NCBI GenBank assembly: GCA_002483465.1
Contig: DLHX01000008.1
Location: 350,892-414,891 of the forward strand
Reading direction: 5' to 3'
Source of the DNA: Micavibrio sp. UBA7657
GTDB taxonomy: Bacteria > Pseudomonadota > Alphaproteobacteria > Micavibrionales > Micavibrionaceae
Length of the DNA: 64,000 nt
The notes under the pieces were generated by a model. The model saw nothing but the letters and a program-made list of their open reading frames with translations. It searched no databases and was not told the DNA's origin. This document shows, one piece after another, positions 16,492 to 25,364 of the stretch. The translations under genes were made by a program, and so were the position numbers. Every line of letters starts with the position of its first letter. Position 1 is the first letter of the stretch.

Positions 16492-18498
16492 ATGGCGCGC
16501 AGAAAATCAAAAAAATCAGCTAAAAACAGCAGCAAAACACCGTTTTTCAACACCTCGTCCTTCCTGGGCTGGGCTCTGAAATGGGCGTTTGTCGCCGCGC
16601 TTTGGGCGGGTATTTTCCTCAGCGCCCTCTGTGCCTGGTACGCCCAGGAACTCCCCGACATCACGCAAAAAGCCAATTTCGAACGTAAGAATTCCATCAC
16701 CGTGAAAGCCGCCGACGGCTCGGTCATAGCCCGCTACGGCGAGATCCGCGGCAACAGCATCACCGTCGAGGAAATGCCCGCGCACCTCGTCTACGCCGTC
16801 CTCGCGATCGAGGACCGCCGCTTCTATACCCATTTCGGCATCGACCCGTTCGGCCTGGTCCGCGCCATGGGCAAGAACGTCATTCATGGCCGCTACGTGC
16901 AGGGCGGCTCGACCATCACGCAGCAGCTCGCTAAAAATCTTTTCCTCTCGCAGGAACGCACCTTCAAAAGAAAAATCCAGGAAGCCATGCTCGCGCTCTG
17001 GCTTGAATATGAACTCACCAAAGACGAAATCCTCAGCGCCTATTTAAATAGAGTCTATATGGGCTCCGGCACGTATGGCGTCGACGCCGCCGCGCGCCTC
17101 TACTTTAATAAGGACATCAAGGAGATAAATTTACAGGAAGCCGCCAAGCTTGCCGGACTCCTGAAAGCCCCTTCGCGCTATTCGCCGCTCAACAATCCCG
17201 GCCTCTCGAAAGAACGCGCCGACATCGTCCTCAACGCCATGGTCGATGCAGGCTACATCGAAAAAGAAGACGCCGAGAATTTCACGAAAATCCCGCCGGT
17301 TCCGACACCGAAACCCACCGGCGGCAACGCCGAACGTTATTTCTCCGACTGGGTCGTCGATGGCCTCGAAGATCTCATAGGAACTCCACAAGAAGACATC
17401 GTTATCGAAACGACAATGGATTCAAAAATCCAGCAGGCCGCAGAAGAAGCGCTCCTCAAAGCCATCCTTGAAAACGGCGAAGCCAAACAGATTTCTCAGG
17501 GCGCCGTCATCGCCATGCGCCCCGATGGCCGCGTCCTCGCCATGGTCGGCGGCCGCGATTACGCCGCCAGCCAGTTCAACCGTGCCGTCCAGGCCAAACG
17601 CCAGCCCGGCTCCTCGTTCAAACCTTACGTCTATCTCGCCGCGCTTGAATATGGCCTGCGCCGCGACGATCTGTTCATGGACCAGAAAATCACCGAAGGC
17701 CGCTACCGTCCGCAGAATTTCGGCGGCGAATATTACGGCGAAGTCCCCATGGGCGTCGCGCTGATGTTATCCCTCAACACCGTCGCCTTCCAGATCGCGA
17801 AACTCGTCGGCCCTGAACACATCGTCGACACCGCGCGCCGCCTCGGCATTATCTCGAAGCTTAACCCCGATCTGTCCCTCGCGCTCGGCACTAATGAAGT
17901 TTCATTACTCGAACACGCCACCGCCTATGCCGCGCTCGCCAATGGCGGCGGTTCCGTATTCCCCTACGCCATCACGAAAATCACCGGCAAGGACGGCACG
18001 CTCTATTACCAAAAACGCGAAGACCGCGCCCGCCGCCGCGTCGCCGATGCCGCGCTCGTCGCGGAACTCTCTTCAATGATGCAGCAGGTTTTAGAGAACG
18101 GCACCGGCCAGCGTGCGCGCCTCCCCTGGCCCGCCTCCGGAAAAACTGGAACGTCACAAGACAGCCGCGATGCCTGGTTCATGGGCTTCACGAATGAAAT
18201 CGTCGCGGGCGTCTGGATGGGGAATGATGATTACTCACCGATGAAAAACGTGACGGGCGGCAGCTACCCCGCCGATGTCTGGAAACAAACCATGCTCGCC
18301 GCGCGTGGACGTTACGCCCCTGTCAGAACCAATGCCAGTATCGGCGACAGCTTCGAAAGCCTCATCAATCGTTTCACCGGCAGCGATGAAGAAGGCGATC
18401 AATACCGCTACCGCCGCGAGGCCCAGGAAGAAGAGGAAATCCGCTGGAATGACGGCTCGACGTCCCGCATCCCCGCCAATTCTGACTACAACAATTAG
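16492..18498 (+). CDS. Penicillin-binding protein 1A (bifunctional)
   Basis: This class A PBP polymerises glycan strands and cross-links peptides in the periplasm. An N-terminal basic stretch and a single membrane anchor (about 26-48) precede the GT51 glycosyltransferase domain with EDRRFYTHFGID and GGSTITQQLAKN. The transpeptidase domain has SSFK (the active-site Ser tetrad), SLN and KTGTS. The ATG at 16492 has GAAGG four bases upstream and gives 668 residues. The tail after about 620 is acidic. It overlaps the convergent gene at 18495 by four bases. Confidence 0.95.
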   Translation: MARRKSKKSAKNSSKTPFFNTSSFLGWALKWAFVAALWAGIFLSALCAWYAQELPDITQKANFERKNSITVKAADGSVIARYGEIRGNSITVEEMPAHLVYAVLAIEDRRFYTHFGIDPFGLVRAMGKNVIHGRYVQGGSTITQQLAKNLFLSQERTFKRKIQEAMLALWLEYELTKDEILSAYLNRVYMGSGTYGVDAAARLYFNKDIKEINLQEAAKLAGLLKAPSRYSPLNNPGLSKERADIVLNAMVDAGYIEKEDAENFTKIPPVPTPKPTGGNAERYFSDWVVDGLEDLIGTPQEDIVIETTMDSKIQQAAEEALLKAILENGEAKQISQGAVIAMRPDGRVLAMVGGRDYAASQFNRAVQAKRQPGSSFKPYVYLAALEYGLRRDDLFMDQKITEGRYRPQNFGGEYYGEVPMGVALMLSLNTVAFQIAKLVGPEHIVDTARRLGIISKLNPDLSLALGTNEVSLLEHATAYAALANGGGSVFPYAITKITGKDGTLYYQKREDRARRRVADAALVAELSSMMQQVLENGTGQRARLPWPASGKTGTSQDSRDAWFMGFTNEIVAGVWMGNDDYSPMKNVTGGSYPADVWKQTMLAARGRYAPVRTNASIGDSFESLINRFTGSDEEGDQYRYRREAQEEEEIRWNDGSTSRIPANSDYNN

Positions 18499-18923
18499 TA
18501 ATAAATCCGCTCATCAAGCAACGTGTGCTCGACCCTGAACGCGGCAAACCTGTCCTCGCCCGTGCGGTTCCAGTGATTATGCAGCGCGATCAAGCCGTGC
18601 GTCGGCGCGCCGACTTCCCAGCCATTGCGCATCATCGCCTCGCCCGCATATTTCAAAAAATCAGCCGGGAAAGCCATTCGCGGAGCGCGCAAACCTAAAT
18701 CGACGAGCAGCTTCGCCACATGAGCGTCGCTATATCCCATCATGTCGGCCGTAAACTGGATGGCGGAGAGTACCTTGATCTCCATCCGGCTGTTCGGAAC
18801 ATTTCTGAGATGGCGCATGAAACGTGCATACAGCGCCATGTCCTCGCCATCCGCAGGTAAGTGCGGCGGCAAAGGCAGGACAACATCGTCTTGGTTACTC
18901 TGGACTAGGACTTGCGTATTCAT
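18495..18923 (-). CDS. Hypothetical protein, 142 residues
   Basis: No family was recognised. The product looks soluble, with a Pro-rich start (LPLPPHLP) and then helical segments. No catalytic motif or signal peptide is visible. Composition is like that of its neighbours. It overlaps the PBP1A stop by four bases; upstream lies a 124-base gap before rnhA. Confidence 0.55.
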   Translation of the reverse strand: MNTQVLVQSNQDDVVLPLPPHLPADGEDMALYARFMRHLRNVPNSRMEIKVLSAIQFTADMMGYSDAHVAKLLVDLGLRAPRMAFPADFLKYAGEAMMRNGWEVGAPTHGLIALHNHWNRTGEDRFAAFRVEHTLLDERIYY

Positions 18924-19047
18924 TGAATGGCCTCCCGGTTGTTGGAGTTGAGGTCGCTTCGAGACTACGATTTCAGCATCGCGCCTGTATGGTTAACGAA
19001 AGATTAATATGAGGAGTTCCATAAATATGGAATGTGGACCGAAGTTA

Positions 19048-19467
19048 CTAACGCTTTGGAATCGCAAGCCGCGCCAGCGCATCGCATCTTTCATTCTCGA
19101 CATGCCCGTCATGGCCGCGAACCCAGTGAAATTTCACTTTATGGTTCGATAACACCGAATCGAGTCGCTTCCACAGGTCCTGATTCTTGATTCGCGCCGG
19201 CCAGCCTTTTTTCTTCCAGCCCGGCATCCATTCCATTACGCCCTGCTGCAGGTATTTGCTGTCCGTATATAAATCCACCGTCGATTCCTTCTTCAGCGCC
19301 TCCAGCGCCGCAATCGCCGCCATCATTTCCATGCGGTTATTCGTGGTGTCCTTCTCGCCGCCCGACAATTCCTTTTCCACGCCGTTATAGCGCAATATCG
19401 CGCCCCAGCCCCCCGGTCCCGGGTTCCCGCTGCACGCACCGTCGGTGAATATCTCAACCTTAGCCAA
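19048..19467 (-). CDS. rnhA: Ribonuclease HI
   Basis: RNase HI cuts the RNA strand of RNA-DNA hybrids, removing primers and R-loops. The 139 residues contain the four active-site acids: D9 in TDGACSGNPG, Glu in NNRMEMM, Asp in YTDSKYL, and Asp in ERCDALA. The basic handle region WKKKGWPARIKNQDLW is present. Its first eight bases overlap the end of the ATPase gene, so the two are probably translationally coupled. Confidence 0.97.
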   Translation of the reverse strand: MAKVEIFTDGACSGNPGPGGWGAILRYNGVEKELSGGEKDTTNNRMEMMAAIAALEALKKESTVDLYTDSKYLQQGVMEWMPGWKKKGWPARIKNQDLWKRLDSVLSNHKVKFHWVRGHDGHVENERCDALARLAIPKR

Positions 19468-20191
19468 ACCCGATCACCTTTAGGAATTCATCCACGCTTC
19501 CAAGCCCGCGCAATTCCTTGCACGACACCGTCACGCCATACTTATCCGCGATGCGCTGGTATTTCGGCAGCCGCGAATAAAACAGCTTCGGAAAAACCCA
19601 GCGCGAAAATTCGTCGCGCGAAAAATCTTCGATCTTGCTATGGCCGTTCTGCTTCATGAATTCCGCCAGCCACTCATCGAACTGCCCGGGCTGGAAATAA
19701 AGCGGCTTCGGCTCGTGAAAAGCCTGCGCCACCAGCTCCTGCTCTTCTTCCTTGCCCGCCCTGATGTAAACGAACAGCGTATGCTCGGCCACCGTCCTGA
19801 ACAAATCCTCGTCGTTGATCTCGCAAATGCTGCCCGTGGAGTCATTCACGAATTTATCCGGCGAATGATCGATGACGCCGCACATATCATAAAGCGATTG
19901 CCGCTCGGCCTCGATATAACGCGCCTGCCTGCGCTTGAATTCCTCGATCCCTACCGATCCCTTACCCACCTGCCCGACATAATCCGACAGCGCGCTCAGA
20001 TCGTCCGTCTTCACGCTGTCGCCCAGCTCGTCATGCAGGTATTTAGTGCCGATCAGGTAATCGTGATTGTAATGATGCCAGCCCGCCTTCTCCAGCGCCC
20101 ACGACCAGTGCGTTTTGCCGACGCCCGACATACCCATCAGCGTCAGGGCCTTGCGGGGGCCGTTCCTGAATTTCTCAACTAACGCATTCAT
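19460..20191 (-). CDS. P-loop ATPase/kinase-like protein
   Basis: The 243-residue protein has a Walker A motif GMSGVGKT (about 20-27) near its N-terminus. The general layout is that of a small-molecule kinase or nucleotide-binding protein. No close family was recognised. It lies between ispH (four-base overlap) and rnhA (eight-base overlap). In many Alphaproteobacteria the gene between ispH and rnhA is thrB, homoserine kinase of the aminoglycoside-kinase fold. This protein is not ThrB, so it may be a lineage-specific replacement. The substrate cannot be told from sequence. Confidence 0.7.
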   Translation of the reverse strand: MNALVEKFRNGPRKALTLMGMSGVGKTHWSWALEKAGWHHYNHDYLIGTKYLHDELGDSVKTDDLSALSDYVGQVGKGSVGIEEFKRRQARYIEAERQSLYDMCGVIDHSPDKFVNDSTGSICEINDEDLFRTVAEHTLFVYIRAGKEEEQELVAQAFHEPKPLYFQPGQFDEWLAEFMKQNGHSKIEDFSRDEFSRWVFPKLFYSRLPKYQRIADKYGVTVSCKELRGLGSVDEFLKVIGFG

Positions 20192-21240
20192 GCGGCCCGT
20201 GAAGAAGAAGGAGAAGAAGTATCGTTGAGAATATGCGGCACCTTGAAATGCACATCTTCCTTGATGATGGAAATTTCGCGGATCGTCACCTCAAACCGCT
20301 CGCGCAGCCGCTCGATCACTTCATCCACCAGCACTTCCGGCGCCGATGCGCCCGCCGACAGCCCCAGCGATTTCACGCCATCCAGCCATTCCCAATTAAT
20401 TTCCGACGCACGCTGCACCAGCGTCGATTTCGGACATCCATTAAGCGCCGCCACTTCCACCAACCGCATGGAATTCGATGAATTCGGCGCGCCGATCACG
20501 ATAATCGCGTCGCTCGAAGGTGCAATCGCCTTCACCGCCGCTTGCCGGTTCGTGGTCGCATAACAGATATCTTCTTTGTGCGGCCCCTGCATCTGCGGGA
20601 ATTTTTTCTGCAGCGCCGTAACAATCTCCGCCGTGTCATCCACCGACAATGTCGTCTGCGTGCAGTACGCGAGCTTCGATGTGTCTTTTATTACAAAGGT
20701 GTCATCCTGAGCGCCAGCGAAGGATCTCGTTTGGGATTCTTCGCTTCGCTCAGAATGACAGTGAAGCTTTTCAACATCTTCAGTTGTCTCAACAAGTATC
20801 ACCGCGCCCGGCGGCAACTGCCCCATCGTCCCGATCACTTCCGGATGTCCCGCATGGCCAATCAGGATAATCTGGTTGCCGTTCTTGTGATAACGCTCCG
20901 CCTCCCAGTGCACCTTGCTCACCAGCGGACACGTCGCGTCGATATAAAACATCTCCCGCGCGCGGGCATTTTCCGGCACGCTCTTCGGCACGCCATGCGC
21001 CGAAAAAATCACCGGCCTGTCTTCATGCCCTTGCGGAATCTCGTCCAGCTCCTCGATGAACACCGCGCCCTTCGCGCGCAGGGAATCCACCACATATTTA
21101 TTGTGAACGATTTCATGGCGCACATAGACCGGCGCGCCGTATTTAATCAAAGCTTTTTCCACGATCTGGATCGCGCGGTCCACCCCGGCGCAAAAACCCC
21201 GTGGCGACGCTAAAAGCACTGTTAAAGGCTGCTTGTTCAT
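20188..21240 (-). CDS. ispH: 4-hydroxy-3-methylbut-2-enyl diphosphate reductase with in-frame repeat insertion
   Basis: IspH is the iron-sulfur enzyme of the last MEP-pathway step, making isopentenyl and dimethylallyl diphosphate. The cluster-binding cysteines appear in GFCAGV (17), DATCPL (104) and ICYATTNRQ. The normal run EDVEKL...LAYCTQTTLS is interrupted at residues 161-181 by CHSERSEESQ and TRSFAGAQDDT. These residues are encoded by a complete GTCAT...ATGAC palindromic repeat at 20700-20760. The frame is kept, so the gene is probably functional with a surface loop. It heads the ispH-ATPase-rnhA operon. Confidence 0.95.
   Translation of the reverse strand: MNKQPLTVLLASPRGFCAGVDRAIQIVEKALIKYGAPVYVRHEIVHNKYVVDSLRAKGAVFIEELDEIPQGHEDRPVIFSAHGVPKSVPENARAREMFYIDATCPLVSKVHWEAERYHKNGNQIILIGHAGHPEVIGTMGQLPPGAVILVETTEDVEKLHCHSERSEESQTRSFAGAQDDTFVIKDTSKLAYCTQTTLSVDDTAEIVTALQKKFPQMQGPHKEDICYATTNRQAAVKAIAPSSDAIIVIGAPNSSNSMRLVEVAALNGCPKSTLVQRASEINWEWLDGVKSLGLSAGASAPEVLVDEVIERLRERFEVTIREISIIKEDVHFKVPHILNDTSSPSSSRAA
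20700..20760. repeat. GTCATCCTGAGC palindromic element inside ispH
   Basis: It opens TGTCATCCTGAGCG and closes CGCTCAGAATGACA, with GAAGGATCTC/GGGATTCTTC towards the middle. It is translated in frame as part of IspH on the minus strand. Confidence 0.9.
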
Positions 21241-21270
21241 GAAGCTTATATATAGCGTCTTTTAATAATT

Positions 21271-21407
21271 GTCATCCTCCCCCTTCCCTGTCATCCTCCT
21301 CCGCCCTCCTTCTTGTCATCCTCCGCGAAAGCGGAGGATCCATTCCTGAATCCTGACGGTATATCCTTATGGATCAATGGATTCCCCGCCTTTGCGGGGA
21401 ATGACGG
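21271..21407. repeat. Cluster of GTCATCCTCC palindromic repeats
   Basis: Tandem partial units beginning GTCATCCTCC lie at 21271 and 21290. A hairpin unit at 21315-21342 reads TCCTCCGC-GAAA-GCGGAGGA. A right half at 21379-21407 runs from TGGATTCCCCGC to GGGGAATGACGG. The cluster fills the space between ispH and the divergent lipoprotein gene. Confidence 0.8.
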
Positions 21408-21487
21408 TCTTAATAGCGCTATTGATTTGGCCGCCCCCGTTTCGTACTCTTGCCCCCACGACAAGATTTATTCCAGGAGCCCCCGTC

Positions 21488-22207
21488 ATGAAAAGCCTGC
21501 GCCTGCTAGCCCTTACGTCCTGCGTTGCCGCCCTCTCAGCCTGCAATACCGTCGATGGCCTGGTCGAAGACCTGCGCTTCACCGACTGGGGCGCCTTCAA
21601 CGGCAAGGCTGGCGGCAAGTCCGAAAATTTCCTCTCCGATGGCTGCCCGCAGGCCGCCGTGGTTCCTGAACTCGCGAACTTCGCGGAATTCACCGACAAT
21701 GCCCGCCCCACTACCGGCAGCATGGTCTCACACGCCGAGATCAGCTCCATTACCAGCCAGTGCCAGTTCGGCCCGCAAAGCGTGACCGTGGATGTAAAAC
21801 TGAACTTCGAAGGCACGCTCGGTCCGCAGGGTCGCACCGGCGGCCAGCCCGCCTTCTCCTACCCGTTCTTCGTTGCGGTGACATCGCCGACCGGCTCCAT
21901 CCTCGCGAAAGAAATCTTCGCCGCCGATATGTCGTATAACTCCGGCGACCAGCAATCCTATCAGGAAAGCATGCGCCAGATTATTCCGCTCCCGAACAAG
22001 GATCTCGCCGGTTCGTACAAAATCCTCGCGGGCTTCCAGCTCTCGCCCGAGCAACTCGGCTATAACCGCGCCGCTTCTGCCGCCGATGCGGCCGCCGCGA
22101 AGGAACGCGCCCGGGTCCAGCGTGCGAATGACGACGCCGCGAAGAAACTCGCTGCGGACAATGACACCGCACCCGAGGTGATCGTTGTTCCTGACACAAC
22201 CCAATAA
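21488..22207 (+). CDS. Hypothetical lipoprotein, 239 residues
   Basis: The ATG at 21488 gives a clean lipoprotein signal, MKSLRLLALTSCVAALSAC, with the lipobox LSAC. The frame is open further upstream, but that part is repeat sequence. The mature part shows a beta-rich domain (about 60-190) and an Ala/Lys-rich C-terminal helix (about 190-220). No family was recognised. It is followed by a repeat element and gmhA. Confidence 0.75.
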   Translation: MKSLRLLALTSCVAALSACNTVDGLVEDLRFTDWGAFNGKAGGKSENFLSDGCPQAAVVPELANFAEFTDNARPTTGSMVSHAEISSITSQCQFGPQSVTVDVKLNFEGTLGPQGRTGGQPAFSYPFFVAVTSPTGSILAKEIFAADMSYNSGDQQSYQESMRQIIPLPNKDLAGSYKILAGFQLSPEQLGYNRAASAADAAAAKERARVQRANDDAAKKLAADNDTAPEVIVVPDTTQ

Positions 22208-22208
22208 C

Positions 22209-22308
22209 CGTCATTGCGAGGAGGCAAAACCGACGAAGCAATCCACTCTTCTCTGTCTTCCCCGCTAAAGCGGGGATCTGGATTGCTTCGCTATCGCTCG
22301 CAATGACA
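22209..22308. repeat. Nested palindromic element between lipoprotein gene and gmhA
   Basis: The outer arms are CGTCATTGCGAG with GAAGCAATCCA, and TGGATTGCTTCG with CTCGCAATGACA. A second hairpin, TTCCCCGC-TAAA-GCGGGGAT (about 22258-22277), of the other repeat subfamily sits in the centre. This shows one repeat inside another. Confidence 0.85.
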
Positions 22309-22318
22309 AGGAAGTAAC

Positions 22319-22903
22319 ATGGCCTTCGACCTTAATAATTTCTGGACTTCCGAAACCGGCGAACATCTCGGCGTCGCCGAAAAAACCTTCGATACGCTAC
22401 GGGGCGATTTTGGTGAAGTCGTTGAAATCTGCGCAAAATCCCTAAGCTCCGGCGGCAAACTCCTGTTCTTCGGCAATGGCGGCAGCGCCGCCGACGCCCA
22501 GCACCTCGCTACCGAATTCGCCGTGCGCTACGTGAAAAACCGCAAGCCCATGGCCGCCCTCGCGCTCACCACCGACTCGTCCGCCCTGACAGCCATAGGA
22601 AACGATCTCGGCTTCGACCAGCTCTTCGCGCGCCAGATCGAGGCAATCGGCAATCCCGGCGATGTGGCGATAGGGATCAGTACTTCGGGCAAAAGCCCCA
22701 ATGTCATGAACGCGCTTCTGGCCGCCCAGAATAAAAAACTATCGACTGCCTGCTTCACCGGCGCGAACGGCGCCGCCATGGCGAAAATCTGCGATGCTGC
22801 GTTAAAGGTGCCGTCTAAAACCACCGCGCGCATTCAGGAAATGCACATCACGCTGGGGCAAATGCTCTGCGGTGCCCTCGAGAAAAAATTAGGGCTGGTT
22901 TAA
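22319..22903 (+). CDS. gmhA: Sedoheptulose-7-phosphate isomerase
   Basis: GmhA converts sedoheptulose 7-phosphate to D-glycero-D-manno-heptose 7-phosphate, the first step to LPS heptose. The 194-residue SIS-domain protein has GNGGSAADAQH (the phosphate-binding loop and metal-site residues), STSGKSPN, and the C-terminal EMHITLGQM. A heptosyltransferase-like gene at 51982 would use the product. DiaA is a related SIS protein, but the metal-site pattern favours GmhA. The stop overlaps sixA by four bases (TTAA). Confidence 0.88.
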   Translation: MAFDLNNFWTSETGEHLGVAEKTFDTLRGDFGEVVEICAKSLSSGGKLLFFGNGGSAADAQHLATEFAVRYVKNRKPMAALALTTDSSALTAIGNDLGFDQLFARQIEAIGNPGDVAIGISTSGKSPNVMNALLAAQNKKLSTACFTGANGAAMAKICDAALKVPSKTTARIQEMHITLGQMLCGALEKKLGLV

Positions 22904-23421
22904 AGAAAAGCGGAATCAGGGCTAAGCGGAACATCATGGACACCGGTATGATCGAATGTCGTGACGTCCTTGATCGTGCCGGGTTTAATCTCGGACCAGT
23001 TTTTATCGGTTGAAAATTTTACGCCCCCTGCCGTTGGCACCTCGAACTCTTCCCCTGTCAGCCTGATCGTCATCTCAATAATTTGCGCCTCATGCGTGAC
23101 GAATAAAACCTCCCTGACATCATCCGGCAAATCACGTATCAGGTGCATGATATCGGAAAAATCCGCATGCTGGCCAAGCTTCAGGACATCCTCTACATTC
23201 ACGCCTTCAAATACATCTGAAACGATCTGTGCGGTTTGAACGCCGCGCGGCACGGGCGTCGTCAGGATTTTTGTAACATTGAATTTATCGCGCAACTTAA
23301 GCGCCGTACTTCTGACATCATCTTGTCCGGCCTTGGTCAGACCACTCTCATAATAACTTCCATGCCGCATCGCGATGATGGTCCGGAGAGATTTTCCCGC
23401 GCCTGTTGAATCTGCCTGCAT
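22900..23421 (-). CDS. Histidine phosphatase superfamily protein, SixA-like
   Basis: The 173-residue protein carries the RHG motif (MRHGSYYESGLTKAG) near its N-terminus and a second catalytic His in VTHEAQ. This is the arrangement of SixA-type phosphohistidine phosphatases. The residues after about 130 are unusual for SixA and may be lineage-specific. The substrate is uncertain. It converges on gmhA with a four-base overlap. Confidence 0.75.
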   Translation of the reverse strand: MQADSTGAGKSLRTIIAMRHGSYYESGLTKAGQDDVRSTALKLRDKFNVTKILTTPVPRGVQTAQIVSDVFEGVNVEDVLKLGQHADFSDIMHLIRDLPDDVREVLFVTHEAQIIEMTIRLTGEEFEVPTAGGVKFSTDKNWSEIKPGTIKDVTTFDHTGVHDVPLSPDSAFL

Positions 23422-23597
23422 GTTTTTTCTCCCTGTTTTATAGGGGGAATATTACACGCCCACTCATGAATATGTCAATTAATGGTTTTTCACTGTTTTT
23501 ATTGGGAAACAAACGCTTACAGGCCCCGAAACCCCTTGAGCTTCCGCCACGCCTGACTTACACTTTGGCGCGCTTTATAAACATTTGTGATAATGAA

Positions 23598-23843
23598 ATG
23601 GCCGCTCCTAACGCACTGGAAAAAATGAGTTTTGAGGAAGCTTTGGACGAGCTCGAAACCATCGTCCGCGACCTCGAAACCGGCAAGGCGCCCCTGGAAA
23701 AATCCATCAGCTCCTATGAACGCGGCATCGCGCTGAAACAGCATTGCGAAACCAAACTCCGCGACGCGCGCGCGAAAATCGAAAAAATCACCGTCGGCAA
23801 GGATGGCTCCCTGTCCGTCAAACCGTTCGACAAGGCAGAGTAG
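23598..23843 (+). CDS. xseB: Exodeoxyribonuclease VII small subunit
   Basis: XseB binds XseA to form exonuclease VII, which degrades single-stranded DNA. The ATG at 23598 gives 81 residues, the family norm, with the typical FEEALDELETIVRDLE and SYERG blocks and a helical hairpin. The upstream opening to 23406 is not supported. It is three bases from ispA, a conserved alphaproteobacterial pairing. Confidence 0.93.
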   Translation: MAAPNALEKMSFEEALDELETIVRDLETGKAPLEKSISSYERGIALKQHCETKLRDARAKIEKITVGKDGSLSVKPFDKAE

Positions 23844-23846
23844 AAA

Positions 23847-24758
23847 ATGGCCCCATCCCCACGCGACGCCAGCCCCCAGCTGAAACAGGCAATGGATGAC
23901 AGCATCGACGCCGTCAACCGCACCATCGAACGTTTACTCCCGCAAACCGATCTCGCCGAAGCCCCGCTCTACGACGCCATGCGTCACGGCGTGCTCGCAG
24001 GCGGTAAACGCCTCCGCCCGTTCCTCGCCGTGCATTCAGCGTTTTTGTTTAACGTCGATCCCACGCGCGCGCGCCGCGTCGCCGCCGCTGTTGAATTCAT
24101 TCACTGCTACTCGCTGATCCATGACGACCTTCCCGCCATGGACGACGCCGCCCTCCGCCGCGGCCACCCGACCGTCCATAAAAAATACGGCGAAGCCACC
24201 GCCATCCTCGCGGGCGATGCGCTGCTCACCCTCGCATTCCAGATTCTCTCTGAACCCGAAACCCATGAAGACCCGCGCGTGCGCTGCGAACTCATCCGCT
24301 CACTCGCCGTCGCATCCGGCGGCCACGGCATGGTCGGCGGCCAGATGCTGGATCTCATCGGCGAGCAGCAGGATTTCGACCTCGGCACCATCTCGCGCAT
24401 GCAGCGTATGAAAACTGGCCAGCTCATGGCCTTCGCCTGCGAGTCCGGCTCCATCCTCGGCAAGGCGTCCGAGCCGCACCGCAAGGCGCTCCGCAATTAC
24501 GCCTACGACCTCGGCCTCGCCTTCCAGGTCACCGATGATATTCTGGATGTGGAAGCCGATCCGCAGGACACAGGCAAAGATACGAAAAAAGACGAAGTCG
24601 CGGGCAAATCAACCTTCGTCCGCGCCATGGGTAAACAACAAGCCCGCGAACGCGCCGAGATGCTGGTGCAACAGGCCATCGGCCATCTCTGGGTCTTCGA
24701 AGGCCGCGCCGAGCTCCTCAAAGAACTCGCGCAGCACGTTCTCAAACGTCGAGCTTAG
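23847..24758 (+). CDS. ispA: Farnesyl diphosphate synthase
   Basis: IspA condenses dimethylallyl diphosphate with isopentenyl diphosphate to geranyl and then farnesyl diphosphate. The 303 residues have GGKRLRP, the first Asp-rich motif DDLPAMD and the second VTDDILD. It follows xseB directly; dxs would usually come next, but here three minus-strand genes lie between. It overlaps the first of these by 17 bases. Confidence 0.95.
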   Translation: MAPSPRDASPQLKQAMDDSIDAVNRTIERLLPQTDLAEAPLYDAMRHGVLAGGKRLRPFLAVHSAFLFNVDPTRARRVAAAVEFIHCYSLIHDDLPAMDDAALRRGHPTVHKKYGEATAILAGDALLTLAFQILSEPETHEDPRVRCELIRSLAVASGGHGMVGGQMLDLIGEQQDFDLGTISRMQRMKTGQLMAFACESGSILGKASEPHRKALRNYAYDLGLAFQVTDDILDVEADPQDTGKDTKKDEVAGKSTFVRAMGKQQARERAEMLVQQAIGHLWVFEGRAELLKELAQHVLKRRA

Positions 24759-25353
24759 GTATGAAGCACATCATTGTCAGCCTTGGAGTTCTGTAATCCA
24801 GATCCCCAGCTCTGTGAAGAATGTCTCTGAAGACGGTAATATGATGGGTGGGCAGGCTGTAGGATGGTCCCGGCCACCACCACAGTTTTCCTTTATAAAA
24901 AACTGTCGAGCTTCCAAAAATGTCGGCACCCCCTACGACCTGCTCATGTGCATGAGGCTTGATCGGATACTCCGAATTAAGGCGAATATAAAAATCCGGA
25001 AAAACATTCATGCGGTGGGCGTATTTGAATGCCTCTCTTACTAAATGCACGGTGTCTTTAATACATGCAGGCAGATTTTGATCGATCTCCTGACCACCCG
25101 GAAGAATCATTTCAGACTCCATGACAACGCGATAAGGCTTTCCTTTTATCGCTTTTAAAACAGCCTCAATCTCTGCCGGTTTTGTCGGAATGGAAACCGG
25201 ATTGGGCATCGTCATGGCCATAATATTTTTATCGTCCTGCATCCGGGCAAAATCCTCGACGCGGGAAACCACCACCACGCGCGGATCGCTCGCGAGGCCG
25301 AATTCTTCCGAAAATTTCCGTGTCTTCAATTTTTTCAAGATATTTCCGATCAT
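24742..25353 (-). CDS. Hypothetical protein, 203 residues
   Basis: No family was recognised. The start is basic (MIGNILKKLKTRKFSEEFG), followed by an alpha/beta-like region and a Trp-rich loop (GKLWWWPGPS) near residue 160. No signal peptide is seen. The gene is AT-richer than ispA and dxs. It is the last of three minus-strand genes that split the xseB-ispA-dxs run; it overlaps the ispA 3' end by 17 bases. Confidence 0.6.
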   Translation of the reverse strand: MIGNILKKLKTRKFSEEFGLASDPRVVVVSRVEDFARMQDDKNIMAMTMPNPVSIPTKPAEIEAVLKAIKGKPYRVVMESEMILPGGQEIDQNLPACIKDTVHLVREAFKYAHRMNVFPDFYIRLNSEYPIKPHAHEQVVGGADIFGSSTVFYKGKLWWWPGPSYSLPTHHITVFRDILHRAGDLDYRTPRLTMMCFIPKLDV

Positions 25354-25364
25354 AAAAACAACAC

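Noticed and set aside
20542..21213. 223-residue plus-strand frame opposite ispH
   Set aside because: Antisense to conserved IspH sequence, with no independent support.
21313..21669. Frame through the repeat cluster before the lipoprotein gene
   Set aside because: It begins in repeats and is out of frame with the lipoprotein, whose signal peptide starts cleanly at 21488.
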